Below, piece after piece: positions 28,597 to 38,600 of a stretch of DNA of 64,000 bases. Each line of letters begins with the position of its first letter. Positions within the stretch are counted from its first letter, which is position 1. The stretch spans positions 1 through 64,000 of the forward strand of contig QXWW01000015.1 in NCBI GenBank assembly GCA_009911185.1, read 5' to 3'. A program made the position numbers and the translations under genes. The notes below the pieces were generated by a model. The model had not been told where the DNA came from. It saw only the letters and a list, made by a program, of their open reading frames with translations, and made no database searches. Source of the DNA: Lachnospiraceae bacterium (lineage in GTDB: Bacteria; Bacillota; Clostridia; Lachnospirales; Lachnospiraceae).

Positions 28597-29799
28597 ATGA
28601 TTAAAATAGCCATTTTAGGATATGGAACGATAGGTTCCGGCGTGGTGGAGGTATTAAACACCAACAAAGAGAGTATTGCCAAACGTGCAGGCGACGAGAT
28701 TGAAGTTAAATACATTTTGGACCTCAGGGACTTTCCGGGAGATCCGATGGAGGATAAGGTAATACATGATTACGATGTGATTGCCCAAGATCCGGAGATA
28801 CAGGTAGTAGTGGAGGCAATGGGAGGCGTGGAGCCGGCATATACGTTTGTGAAACGTGCGCTGCTGGCGGGAAAGAATGTGACCACTTCCAATAAAGCTC
28901 TGGTGGCAAAACATGGGGCGGAATTAATTGCGATTGCCAGGGAGCAGAGTATTAATTTTCTGTTTGAGGCAAGCGTGGGCGGGGGAATCCCTATTATCCG
29001 TCCGCTTAATTCTTCTCTTACAGCAGATGAGATTGAAGAGATTACAGGTATTTTAAACGGAACGACCAATTACATACTCAGCAAAATGACGTTCGAGGGA
29101 CTGGAATTTGGCGATGTGTTAAAAGACGCGCAGTCCAGAGGCTATGCGGAGGCCGATCCGACCGCGGATGTGGAAGGGTATGACGCCTGCAGGAAGATTG
29201 CAATCCTGACTTCTCTGGTATGCGGCCAGCAGGTCGATTTTGAAGATATATACACAGAGGGAATTACGAAAATTACTGCGGACGATATCAAATATGCCAA
29301 GGCAATGGGAATGGTAATCAAGCTTCTTGCTACCAGCAGGAAGACAGAGGAAGGCTATTGCGCGATGGTCGCCCCCTTTATGTTATCGCAGCAGCACCCC
29401 TTATATAGTGTTAACGATGTCTTTAACGCCATTTTTGTACATGGCAATGTGTTAGGGGACGCCATGTTCTACGGAAGCGGGGCCGGGAAACTTCCCACGG
29501 CAAGCGCAGTGGTGGCGGACATAGTGGATATTGCCAAACATCTGCATAAGAATATTCTGATATCCTGGAGTTCCGGGAAGATGGATTTGGTGGATAAAGG
29601 TAAGGCAAAGAGCCGTTTCTTTGTGCGCACGGCAAAGGGACAGGAAGAGGTAAAAGCGGTTTTCCGGGACGCGGAGTTCGTAGAGGTGCCGGGAGTTCGT
29701 GGAGAAACCGGTTTCTTAACCGGAGAAATGAGCGAGGAAGCCTTTACAGAAAAAGCGGCGGCATTGGAGGACATCAGACAGAGAATACGTGTCGTATAG
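28597..29799 (+). CDS. hom: homoserine dehydrogenase
   Basis: It reduces aspartate semialdehyde to homoserine with NAD(P)H, the branch point to threonine and methionine. The 400-residue protein has the dinucleotide fold at the start (IAILGYGTIGSGVVEVL), the family signature TGILNGTTNYILSKM, and YAEADPTADVEGYDACRKI. There is a short C-terminal regulatory region that may be ACT-like. It is coupled to the ACT gene (4-base gap) and followed by a terminator, then the mutase-like putative homoserine kinase. Confidence 0.96.
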   Translation: MIKIAILGYGTIGSGVVEVLNTNKESIAKRAGDEIEVKYILDLRDFPGDPMEDKVIHDYDVIAQDPEIQVVVEAMGGVEPAYTFVKRALLAGKNVTTSNKALVAKHGAELIAIAREQSINFLFEASVGGGIPIIRPLNSSLTADEIEEITGILNGTTNYILSKMTFEGLEFGDVLKDAQSRGYAEADPTADVEGYDACRKIAILTSLVCGQQVDFEDIYTEGITKITADDIKYAKAMGMVIKLLATSRKTEEGYCAMVAPFMLSQQHPLYSVNDVFNAIFVHGNVLGDAMFYGSGAGKLPTASAVVADIVDIAKHLHKNILISWSSGKMDLVDKGKAKSRFFVRTAKGQEEVKAVFRDAEFVEVPGVRGETGFLTGEMSEEAFTEKAAALEDIRQRIRVV

Positions 29800-29806
29800 A
29801 AAAAGC

Positions 29807-29839
29807 GTCTCAAAGGCCTGGTTGCTTTTGAGACATTTT
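29807..29839 (+). terminator. intrinsic terminator after hom
   Basis: GTCTCAAA (29807-29814) pairs with TTTGAGAC (29827-29834), followed by ATTTTG. The T run is short, so read-through into the next gene 22 bases on is likely. Confidence 0.7.
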
Positions 29840-29860
29840 GTTTAGGGAGGATGAAAGAAA

Positions 29861-31063
29861 ATGAAATATGTCATTGTACTGGGAGACGGAATGGCAGACT
29901 GTCCTTTGGAGGAATTGCAGGGCATGACCCCCTTGGAATATGCAAAAACGCCCAATATGGATAAACTCGCGGCGGCAGGAGAGATTGGGATGGTGCATAC
30001 GATTCCGGAGGGGATGTCTCCGGGAAGCGATACGGCAAATTTGTCCGTACTGGGATATGATCCGAAGATTTATTATTCCGGGCGTTCTCCGCTGGAGGCG
30101 CTGAGCATCGGCGTGGACATGAAAGCTACCGACGTATCCCTGCGCTGCAATCTTGTCACCCTGTCGGAAGAGCAGGAAAATTATGAGGATAGGAAGATTG
30201 TAGATCACAGTGCCGGAGAAATTTCTACCAGCGATGCGGCAATTTTATTGGAAGCAGTGAAACAGGAATTGGAGACGGAAGGCTATAAGTTTTATGCTGG
30301 AACCAGTTATCGCCACCTTTTGCTCTGGGAGCAGGGGAAGGTAATGGAACTGACGCCGCCCCATGATGTGCTGGGACAGACTATCGGCCAGTATTTGCCC
30401 AAGGATGATACGCTCCGCGAGATGATGAAAAGGAGCTATGAGATTCTGAGCAGCCATCCTATTAATACAGAGCGCAAAAGACAGGGATTCAATCCGGCAA
30501 ATTCCTGCTGGTTCTGGGGCGCTGGAACCAGGCCGGCGCTGTCTTCCTTTCAGGAAAAGACGGGGCTTAGAGGAGCTATGGTATCGGCGGTGGATTTGCT
30601 GAAGGGCATTGCCGTGGGTGCTTCTATGAAAACTATTTTTGTAGAAGGCGCCAACGGCGGGCTTAACACGAACTATGAAGGCAAGGCACAGGCCGCCATC
30701 GATGTACTGACGCAGGAGAATTATGATTTTGTGTATGTTCATGTGGAGGCGCCGGACGAGATGGGGCATCAAGGGAGCGCGGAGAAGAAGGTTCAGGCAA
30801 TCCAATATCTGGATGAACGCGTGATAGCGCCGCTCAAGGCGGGGCTTGAGCAGTCCGGGGAAGAATTTCGAATGCTAGTGATGCCAGACCATCCCACCCC
30901 GGTAAGCATCCGCACACATACCGGGGATGATGTGCCGTATCTGCTTTATGACAGCAGGAAGGTTCAGCAAAATACCTGGAAGTATAATGAAAGAGAAGCT
31001 GCGCAGTCCGGTAAGCGGATAGCAAAAGGCTGTGAAATGATTGATTATCTCATTGAAAAATAA
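29861..31063 (+). CDS. archaeal-type phosphoglycerate mutase homologue, putative homoserine kinase
   Basis: A 400-residue member of the cofactor-independent phosphoglycerate mutase / alkaline phosphatase superfamily (archaeal ApgM branch). Metal and active-site landmarks: VLGDGMAD at the start, the nucleophile region PGSDTANLS, VEAPDEMGHQG and MPDHPTPVSIRTHTG near the end. This branch has a subfamily proposed to act as homoserine kinase when it sits with threonine genes, and here it directly follows homoserine dehydrogenase while no ThrB-type kinase is in view. Either glycolytic mutase or homoserine kinase is possible; context favours the kinase. Confidence 0.8.
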   Translation: MKYVIVLGDGMADCPLEELQGMTPLEYAKTPNMDKLAAAGEIGMVHTIPEGMSPGSDTANLSVLGYDPKIYYSGRSPLEALSIGVDMKATDVSLRCNLVTLSEEQENYEDRKIVDHSAGEISTSDAAILLEAVKQELETEGYKFYAGTSYRHLLLWEQGKVMELTPPHDVLGQTIGQYLPKDDTLREMMKRSYEILSSHPINTERKRQGFNPANSCWFWGAGTRPALSSFQEKTGLRGAMVSAVDLLKGIAVGASMKTIFVEGANGGLNTNYEGKAQAAIDVLTQENYDFVYVHVEAPDEMGHQGSAEKKVQAIQYLDERVIAPLKAGLEQSGEEFRMLVMPDHPTPVSIRTHTGDDVPYLLYDSRKVQQNTWKYNEREAAQSGKRIAKGCEMIDYLIEK

Positions 31064-31096
31064 GAACAGGCGATGTCTGGTCAATAAATAGGAAAG

Positions 31097-31133
31097 CAGT
31101 CAGCACCTCATAAGCGGGAGCTGGCTGTTTTTT
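31097..31133 (+). terminator. intrinsic terminator after the mutase-like gene
   Basis: CAGTCAGC-A-CC (31097-31107) pairs with GG-A-GCTGGCTG (31117-31127) with one G-T pair and one mismatch, then T6. Those T bases are also the first bases of repeat copy 1. Confidence 0.85.
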
Positions 31134-31311
31134 ATCTTATAGGAAATACATTGTCACTTAAAAGTGTGAAAGTATCTTTCCTATAGAATAAAAATGGTAT
31201 GCGAACGGATGTAGGAAGTATGTTATTGTTTCGCAATAAGCATCCGGTGCGTCAAAGTGTGCAGCCCCTGAAAAATGAGGGGTAAGGGGAGTTGAAGTGA
31301 GCTTACCATTT
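31128..31311 (+). repeat. terminator-linked structured repeat, copy 1
   Basis: About 184 bp. Stem I runs from TTTTATCTTATAGGAAATAC... to ...CTTTCCTATAGAATAAAAA. Stem II is CGGATG...TTATTG / CAATAAGCATCCG. Then comes the conserved core GCGTCAAAGTGTGCAGCCCC and a small hairpin CCCCT-gaaaaatg-AGGGG, ending near TGAGCTTACCATTT. It starts in the T-tract of the terminator at 31097. It is very similar to copies 3 and 4. Confidence 0.85.
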
Positions 31312-31342
31312 ATGCCCGGACATCGAAAATCTCCTGTTGTGC

Positions 31343-31371
31343 TTTACAAAAAACGCGATTTGTTATATGAT
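31343..31371 (+). promoter_or_regulatory. promoter of the response regulator operon
   Basis: TTTACA (31343-31348), 17-base spacer, TATGAT (31366-31371). GTTATA and TATAAC flank the -10 as a short inverted repeat. AAGAGGAG precedes the gene. Confidence 0.75.
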
Positions 31372-31404
31372 TTTTATAACATATCCTAAGAGGAGAATTT
31401 CGAC

Positions 31405-32118
31405 ATGAATCTTTTGATTGTAGATGATGAAATGCTGGAAGTTACCGTAATAGAAAAGATGATAGACAGGCATAAGCTCGGGATTGATGAAATTTACAAA
31501 GCGTACAGTATGGAACAGGCAGTGAAGATGTTTTCTTTTTATGACATAGATATTTTACTCAGTGATGTGGAAATGCCAAAAGGAAGCGGACATAAGCTTG
31601 TAAAGTGGGTCAGGAGCCAGAACAGGCCTGTTGTGGCGATCTTTCTTACCAGCCATGCCGTATTTCGTTATGCCCAGGAAGCAATTTCGCTGGGAGTGAC
31701 AGAATATCTTTTAAAGCCGGTCGAAAAGGATACATTGGAAACCGCGCTTGTGGCGGCTGTGCAAAAAGCCAGTCCATTTCAGGAAAAACAGGGATCTAAA
31801 ATGATTCGCCAGTTAAAGGATTATATTGTCAGGAATATAGACCGGGAAATCAGCAGAAAAGAGCTTGCGGCGCAAATTTATGTGCATCCGGATTATCTGT
31901 CGCATGTATTTAAAGAGAAAACCGGAATGTCAGTCTCGGATTACATTACCAATGTGCGCATAGAACACGCGAAGACGCTGCTTCTTACAACCGAAGATTC
32001 TATCTCAGAAATTGCCTCGAAATCGGGATACGCAGATACAACATATTTCGGCAAAGTTTTTAAGAAACAAACGGAAATGACTCCCAAAGAATACAGAAAG
32101 ACGGGAAACAGACGATGA
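31405..32118 (+). CDS. AraC-type (YesN-like) response regulator
   Basis: A 237-residue regulator: receiver domain (1-120) with acidic DDE near residues 6-8, phospho-acceptor Asp54 in LLSDVEMP and LLKPVEKD, then an AraC/XylS double helix-turn-helix (about 137-235, with IYVHPDYLSHVFKEKTGMS and the KSGYADTTYFGKVFKK signature). It should activate genes when phosphorylated by the kinase at 32115, with which it overlaps by ATGA. The likely target is the big GH3 enzyme downstream, whose promoter carries tandem 21-bp repeats. Confidence 0.94.
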   Translation: MNLLIVDDEMLEVTVIEKMIDRHKLGIDEIYKAYSMEQAVKMFSFYDIDILLSDVEMPKGSGHKLVKWVRSQNRPVVAIFLTSHAVFRYAQEAISLGVTEYLLKPVEKDTLETALVAAVQKASPFQEKQGSKMIRQLKDYIVRNIDREISRKELAAQIYVHPDYLSHVFKEKTGMSVSDYITNVRIEHAKTLLLTTEDSISEIASKSGYADTTYFGKVFKKQTEMTPKEYRKTGNRR

Positions 32119-33806
32119 TGAAAAAAATACGTTTTGTGCATTCCTTCCGCCGGCGTATGGTATGGGCGATGACCGGCTCGCTGTTTTTGGTATGCATGGT
32201 AATTGTTGGGTACAATGTCTACATATATAAGAGCACGGATAAAATCGTAGACCGGACCATTGCAAATTCATTGGAGCTGTATGCCCAGGAAGTAGATTTT
32301 GCTCTGGATAACACAGATGCTTTTCTGGTAAATAGATGTCTGCTGCATGATACCATACGCAAAATCAGGAAACCAAGAAAAGAGATGGATCGGTATCTGG
32401 CAATCGGTGAAATACAGGAGTTGTTTTGGTCGTCAATTGGCAGTTACAGCCTGATGGACGGCCTGTTTTTGTATGACGGGCAGGACGATATATATATCAG
32501 TCAGGCAAAGCGGTATGAGGGGACGGATGAGCGGGGGCTTATAAAAAATTCTATGGAAGATATCGTCCGGCAATTCCTGGAAACGGCAGCCTCCAACGAA
32601 AACGAGTGGTTTTCCATACAGTCGGGGGATGATTTTTTTCTGATCAAAATGTATGAATTTCAGGGAGTCTACGTGGGAAGCTGGGTGCATGTGGATACGC
32701 TGTTAGAGAAACTGAAAAGTATTCCTGCAGATGACCAGGATTATGTTTTGGTTCAGGACGCCGCCCGGCGGACGCTTACGGCGGCTCCTTTGGCAGATAT
32801 ACAAAAAGAAAGCGGCGATGTCCTTTTGATGGACGGCAAAAAATATAAAATGATCCGCCAGCAGACAGAATACGATGCGTTTTCTTTCCTGGTTCTGCGG
32901 GATTGCCAGAGAGGAGTCCGGAACATAAGCGGCATTGTCATGCAGGCAGGGATTGCTTTTATTTTGATAGCAGGTCTTGGCATGGGAATGGCGGCGGTTC
33001 AGAAACATTTATTCAGACAGCCGATAGACCGTCTTGTCGAGGCGATGAATCAGTTAAGACAGGGGAATTTTAATGTGCGTCTGGAGAAAGAAGCGGTTTT
33101 TGAGGAATTATGGACGGTAAGCGAGGCCTTTGATCGTATGATAAAAGAAATCGAGACGCTCAAAATCAGTGTGTACGAGGAAAAATTACAGAAGCAGAAT
33201 GCAAAAATTATGTATCTTCAAGAACAGATTAATCCTCATTTTCTGACAAATTGTCTGAATATGATTCGCAACCTTTCGATCATGGGGGAGGAAGAAAAGG
33301 TGCAGAAGGCGGTTTTGCTTTTGAGCAGTTTTATGCGCCGTTCCCTTACATACAGCACAAAAATTAAATTGAAACAGGAATTAGAACATGTAAGAGATTT
33401 TGAAGAGCTGCAGAAAATGCGGTATGGAGATCAGTTTACGCTGGTGTCAGAGATTGAAGAAGGTCTGGATTCCTATGAAATTCCCACAATGATGATTCAG
33501 GTATTTGTAGAAAATTCTATCAAACATCAATTGGATCCTGAGAGGCATTTGATGATATGGGTTCGCGTCTGGTGTGAGAATGCGGGTCGGCTTATGCTTC
33601 AGGTGGCAGATGACGGAGAAGGTTTTTTAGAATCGGAACTGAATTGCTTCAATGCAAAGCAACGGCTGACAGACGGAGAGGGAGAACATATTGGAATTTA
33701 TAATGTCTGTCAGAGATTAGAGCTATTATATGGAGAGGAAGCAGATATTTTATTTTCAAACAGAGCAGATTCAGGCGCAGTCATAGATATATGTATTCCT
33801 GTTTAG
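32115..33806 (+). CDS. YesM-type sensor histidine kinase
   Basis: A 563-residue kinase with membrane segments near 17-37 and 275-297, an extracellular sensor domain between them, HAMP (about 298-350), His_kinase with phospho-acceptor His375 in QINPHFLTN, and a C-terminal ATPase domain (FVENSIKHQL, VADDGEGF). Its start overlaps the regulator stop (ATGA), and the solute-binding protein follows after 21 bases. It probably reads an extracellular sugar-related cue, perhaps through that binding protein. Confidence 0.93.
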   Translation: MMKKIRFVHSFRRRMVWAMTGSLFLVCMVIVGYNVYIYKSTDKIVDRTIANSLELYAQEVDFALDNTDAFLVNRCLLHDTIRKIRKPRKEMDRYLAIGEIQELFWSSIGSYSLMDGLFLYDGQDDIYISQAKRYEGTDERGLIKNSMEDIVRQFLETAASNENEWFSIQSGDDFFLIKMYEFQGVYVGSWVHVDTLLEKLKSIPADDQDYVLVQDAARRTLTAAPLADIQKESGDVLLMDGKKYKMIRQQTEYDAFSFLVLRDCQRGVRNISGIVMQAGIAFILIAGLGMGMAAVQKHLFRQPIDRLVEAMNQLRQGNFNVRLEKEAVFEELWTVSEAFDRMIKEIETLKISVYEEKLQKQNAKIMYLQEQINPHFLTNCLNMIRNLSIMGEEEKVQKAVLLLSSFMRRSLTYSTKIKLKQELEHVRDFEELQKMRYGDQFTLVSEIEEGLDSYEIPTMMIQVFVENSIKHQLDPERHLMIWVRVWCENAGRLMLQVADDGEGFLESELNCFNAKQRLTDGEGEHIGIYNVCQRLELLYGEEADILFSNRADSGAVIDICIPV

Positions 33807-33827
33807 AGGTATCCAAAAGGAGACGGG

Positions 33828-35339
33828 ATGGAAAGAAAAGCAAAAAGGCAAATCCAATGCGTGGTTTTAATAGCGGGATTTTTATTGCTATTTAGTATTG
33901 CACAAAAGGGATATTTGACAAAGACAGAAAATAAACCGCAAATGTATACAGCAAAAGAAGCAGATACAAAAGAGCCGCCGACGCTTGTAGTTGCATATCC
34001 GACTGCGGCGGCAATGTTTCCAGAAGACCAGAAAATGGTGGAGGAAGCAGTCAAAGAAATCGTGCGCAAAAAACTTGGTATCGAAGTGAAATTTCTCACA
34101 AACCTCTGGAATTACGAATCAGAAATCAGTTCTATGCTCGCAGGGCAGCAGCAGATTGATTTGCTGTTTTGCCATAACAATTTATTCCAGGAAATGCTGA
34201 TGAATAACGAGCTGTGCCAGTTAGACGGACTGCTTGAAACCTTTGGACGGGGGATTATAGATGCGGTTGGGAGAGATATGATTGATATCTGTAAGGTTCA
34301 GGGGAAACTTTACGGCCTTCCCAACAACCGTGATTATGCAGTCGGATGGCAGGGATATATCCTCAGAAAAGATATCCTGGATAAGTACGGAATCCGCAAA
34401 GAGGACATTACTTCAGAAGAAAAATTAGAGATCGTATTTGCGATTGTCAAAGGGGCGGAACCGGAGTTGGAGATTGTAGACTGCGATAATACCACGATGC
34501 TTGGAAACCAGTACTTTACAGACAATGCAAACAACAGCCCGTTTGGCGTGCATATGGATTATGGAAGGGAACAAAAGCTTACCAATGTTTTTAAAACAAA
34601 AGAGTATCGGGAGGCTTTAGAGCGTGTCTACCGCTGGCGGCAGCTTGGATATCTAGAGAAAGATCCGTTTAAAATAACAGATTCCATTGATAACCGCATG
34701 AGAAACGGTACGCTGTTCGCTTATGCCTGCAGGGGCAAACCGGGAATTGAACAGCAGGAAAAGCTTTCGCACAACCGCGACGTCGTGTTTGTACAATTTG
34801 GGGAAAATGCTGTGATTGGCAATGCAGCGTCCGTTATGCCATGGGCGATTCCAGCCAATACTGTTTCCGCAGAGAAATCCATGCAGCTATTAAATCTCTT
34901 TTACACGGATGCAGAGATTATGAACCTGTTTTCCTACGGGATTGAAGGCGTTCATTATGTAAAAAAGGCAAACGGGCAGATTACCGTTCCGGAAGGAAAA
35001 AGCACCAATCCTTTTATTGGCGAGGCATGGCGTATGCCTAATCAGTTTATCACTTATGTCTGGGAGGGAAATCCGCCGACGCATTGGCAGAATGTCCGGC
35101 GCATAAACGAAGAGTCCATACACGGGTGCGATTATGGATTTTACTTTGATATTACTCCTGTTTCCACGGAATATCTGGAACTGACGTCAATTTATAATAA
35201 ATACCGCGTGATTCTGGAAAACGGACTGGTAGACCCGGAGGAAGGCTTAGAGCAGATGAACAGAGAGTTAGAAGCAAATTTTATCGAGGAGGTAATTGCA
35301 GAAAAACAACGGCAGTTTGAACGTTTTCTTTTAAAATAA
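33828..35339 (+). CDS. solute-binding protein without lipobox, operonic with kinase and regulator
   Basis: A 503-residue protein of the sugar-type solute-binding superfamily (DUF3502-like C-terminus). It has one N-terminal hydrophobic segment (about 10-27) but no lipobox cysteine, so it is either secreted or held by an uncleaved anchor. Stretches typical of the family are DLLFCHNNLFQEML, LYGLPNNRDYAVGWQGYI and FDITPVSTEY. AAAGGAG leads its ATG. There are no permease genes beside it. Its place after a YesN/YesM pair suggests a periplasm-like sensing partner of the kinase rather than a transporter part (inference). Confidence 0.85.
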   Translation: MERKAKRQIQCVVLIAGFLLLFSIAQKGYLTKTENKPQMYTAKEADTKEPPTLVVAYPTAAAMFPEDQKMVEEAVKEIVRKKLGIEVKFLTNLWNYESEISSMLAGQQQIDLLFCHNNLFQEMLMNNELCQLDGLLETFGRGIIDAVGRDMIDICKVQGKLYGLPNNRDYAVGWQGYILRKDILDKYGIRKEDITSEEKLEIVFAIVKGAEPELEIVDCDNTTMLGNQYFTDNANNSPFGVHMDYGREQKLTNVFKTKEYREALERVYRWRQLGYLEKDPFKITDSIDNRMRNGTLFAYACRGKPGIEQQEKLSHNRDVVFVQFGENAVIGNAASVMPWAIPANTVSAEKSMQLLNLFYTDAEIMNLFSYGIEGVHYVKKANGQITVPEGKSTNPFIGEAWRMPNQFITYVWEGNPPTHWQNVRRINEESIHGCDYGFYFDITPVSTEYLELTSIYNKYRVILENGLVDPEEGLEQMNRELEANFIEEVIAEKQRQFERFLLK

Positions 35340-35343
35340 AGGT

Positions 35344-35406
35344 AGCAGGATATTACGATTTTCCAGCAGGATATTCATGTTTTCCTAAGAACTTTTTTGA
35401 TACAAT
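35344..35406 (+). promoter_or_regulatory. tandem 21-bp repeats and -10 element before the GH3 enzyme
   Basis: Two directly adjacent 21-bp units, 35344-35364 and 35365-35385, both begin AGCAGGATATT and end TTTTCC (17 of 21 identical). A -10 candidate TACAAT lies at 35401-35406, and the second unit covers where the -35 should be. Two helical turns per unit is the usual AraC-family layout. About 195 bases of untranslated leader follow (35407-35602), with no further gene. Confidence 0.6.
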
Positions 35407-35602
35407 TTATCTATCGGTTTAAGGCGTTAAACGCTCTGAATGTCTTACAGGCCAATTTCTCAATTTTGGACGGCGCTATCTGTCTATGATGTACCCTTCA
35501 CCTCAAGGTATTGCCGCACAATTTTGAACAGATTTGCCCTGCAATGCAAACAGACCTTTTGACGCCTTAATCTTTATCAAAAAGAAAGGAGTTAAGTGAG
35601 AG

Positions 35603-38600
35603 ATGAAAAGAATGCACGTAGGAAAATCCATACTGGCGGTTGTCATGGCGGCGGCTGTGGCAGTTACGGCGTTGCCGGTAGGAAATTTGACGGCACATGC
35701 GGCGGTTGGGATTTCAGATCCGGTTTTGGAGAATGCCCAGAATGTCGCAAAGCAGATTGAGGCGGAGGGCATCGTTCTTTTGAAGAATGAAAGCGCTGCG
35801 CTGCCGTTGACAGGCGACAAAAAAATCAATGTCTTCGGAAGCGGTCAGTTGGATCCATTTTATGGAGGGGGAGGCTCCGGTTCTGTAAAAGATACCTATG
35901 CCGTTAAATTTCTGGATGCGCTGAAAAAAGAAGGAATTGCTTACAATGAGACATTGGCCCAAACATATGCCGACTGGTATGAGGCACACAAAGAGGACGG
36001 CTCCGGCGAAGGAGAAGGGGGAGCGGCAGGACAGCTTGTGATAGACCAGGTAAGGGCAGAAATGAGCGGGGATGATCTCACAGACGCGATTATGACCCAG
36101 GCAAAAGGTTATGCCGACGCAGCCGTTATTATGATTTCACGTTCCGGAAGCGAGAGCGCGGATTTAACGCCGGAACTTTTAAAACTGCAGCCGAAAGAAA
36201 AGTCTATGGTAGACAAAGTATGTAAGACGTTTAGCAAGGTTATCGTATTATTTAACATCTGCAATGTTTTAGAGATGGGATGGCTGGACGAGTACGAGAG
36301 TATCAAAGCAGCGGCAATCATCTGGGCGCCGGGCGAATATGGCATGGAATCAGTAGCGCAGATGTTGACGGGAACCGTGAATCCCTCCGGCAGGCTGGCA
36401 GATACCATTGCAAAATCTGTAAACGATCATCCGTCTACGGTGAATTTTGGAGATTTTCCTTACACGAAGGATGGGGAGGCTCCTGTATGGGGACAGGTGA
36501 CCAGCCAGGACGGAAAACCGGCAGAAGGCTGGACAAACGGCAACGGATATTACCATGTTGATTATGAGGAAGGGATTTACATAGGATACCGTTATTTTGA
36601 GACATTTGGCGTAGACGTTCAGTATCCGTTTGGATATGGACTGTCATACACCGACTTTACATGGGAAACAGGCGAACTGAAAGAACAGAACGGCGTACTT
36701 TCCCTCGATGTAAAGGTTACGAATACGGGAGAAAAAGACGGAAAAGATGTAGTAGAGGTCTATTATGAAGCGCCTTATACGGCAGGCGGAGTAGAGAAAT
36801 CCTCCTGTGTGCTGGCAGGTTTTGCAAAGACAAAGCTGTTGAAAAAAGGCGAGAGCGAAACGGTAACAGTTAGTTTTGACGTGAACGATATGGCTTCTTA
36901 TGACACATCCAAAGGCAAATATGTACTGGATGCGGGTGAATATAAGATCAAGGCTGCTAAAAATGCGCATGATCAAGGTACGGTTAAGAAGTATAACGTA
37001 GCGCAGAAAAAAGAAATTGCAATAGATGACGCTACAGGCGCAGACATCAAGAACCTGTTTGCCGATGCAGACGACAACGACATGACGCATCTGAAACGGT
37101 CAGACAAAGAGAATACGATGCCAAAAGCTCCGACTACTTATTCAGAAAAACTTCTTGAGGGGATTGACAGCCTGGATAAGGTGAGAGTAACCCCGGAAGA
37201 GGGAACTGAGGCGCCGGAAACAGGCAAGGAATACGATACGCCGATTACGTTAAAAGACGTCAGCGAAGACGAGACAAAATGGGACGCATTTTTAGATCAG
37301 CTTACCGTAGACGAGATGATTGAAATGATAGCCAACAGCGGATTCCGCACGGGCGGCGTAGAGCGTCTCGGCATTCCAGTTACACAGGATAATGACGGAC
37401 CGGCCTCCGTAAAGGGAGCAGGCGCCGGACAGTATACAGATACCGGTATCGCATATCCGGTGGAGACGGTACTTGCCTGCACATGGAACGTGGAACTTGC
37501 AGAGCAAATGGGAGTAGCCGCAGGAAAAGAAGCTGCAGATATTGGAACGAATGTATGGTACGCTCCGGCCTGCAATATGCATAGAAGCCCGATGGGAGGC
37601 AGGAACTTTGAGTATTATTCCGAAGACCCGCTTCTGTCCGGTAAAATGGCTGCCGCTGTTACCCGCGGAGCGCAGTCTGAGCAGCTTATTGTAACAGTGA
37701 AGCATTTTGCTTTAAATGACCAGGAAAAAAATCGCGACCAAAATGGAGTGCTTACCTGGGCAGACGAGCAGACTATGCGTGAAATTTATTTAAAACCATT
37801 TGAGATTGCGGTAAAGGAAGGAAAAGCTATGGGTATTATGTCTTCCTTTAACCGGATTGGAACACAGTGGGCAGGCGGAAGCAAAGCGCTTTTGACTGAT
37901 TTGCTGCGGAAAGAATGGGGATTTAACGGTTTTGTAGTTACAGATTATTATTTGAACTTTGGAAGCAGCTATATGAGTCCGGTACTGGCAGTTTATGCGC
38001 AGAACGACGCGTTCCTGACAGGGCTGTGGTTCATTCAGAAGAGTTTTATACCCAAGGCAATGCAAGATGCTTATGCAGCAGATCCGGCGGGGTATGGAGC
38101 GGCAATGCGCGCCTGTGTGAAAAACCTTTGCATGATGAAAATGCAGACGAAAGCTTTCACGGAAGAGGAACAGCCGCCGACAGAGCTTCCGGATCTTCAG
38201 GAGGTAACCCATACGACAGTAACGGAAGGGTTTGACTGGGGTCCTGCAATCACAAAAGTTGTCTTAAATATGGGAAAAGAGATAGATAACAAAGCAGTGC
38301 TTGATAAAGACGTATTCGACGTTTATGTGGAAAGAAGAGATCCGGCTACTGGAAAGGTTCTTCAGGTTTTTGATTTCTCAACGTGGCAGATGGTAGATTC
38401 CAAAGGCAACAGAGAAATAAAGGAAGTATATGTTTCCGACGCGAGCGGAAAGAAAGCGCAGAGCGGAAATTACATTACCATTGAAATGACGGTTCATCCG
38501 ACCAATACGCTTGGTTCGCCGTTTAATTATGATATGAACAAGGGAGTAAATACTTATATTACTTCAGCTTACACGGTAACACAGAAAAAAGCCATTACTG

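Noticed and set aside
31128-31311. Group II intron remnant or CRISPR-like unit as identity of the terminator-linked repeat
   Set aside because: Class C introns do target terminators, but no reverse transcriptase or domain V-like hairpin is present, and copies are dispersed rather than arrayed with spacers.
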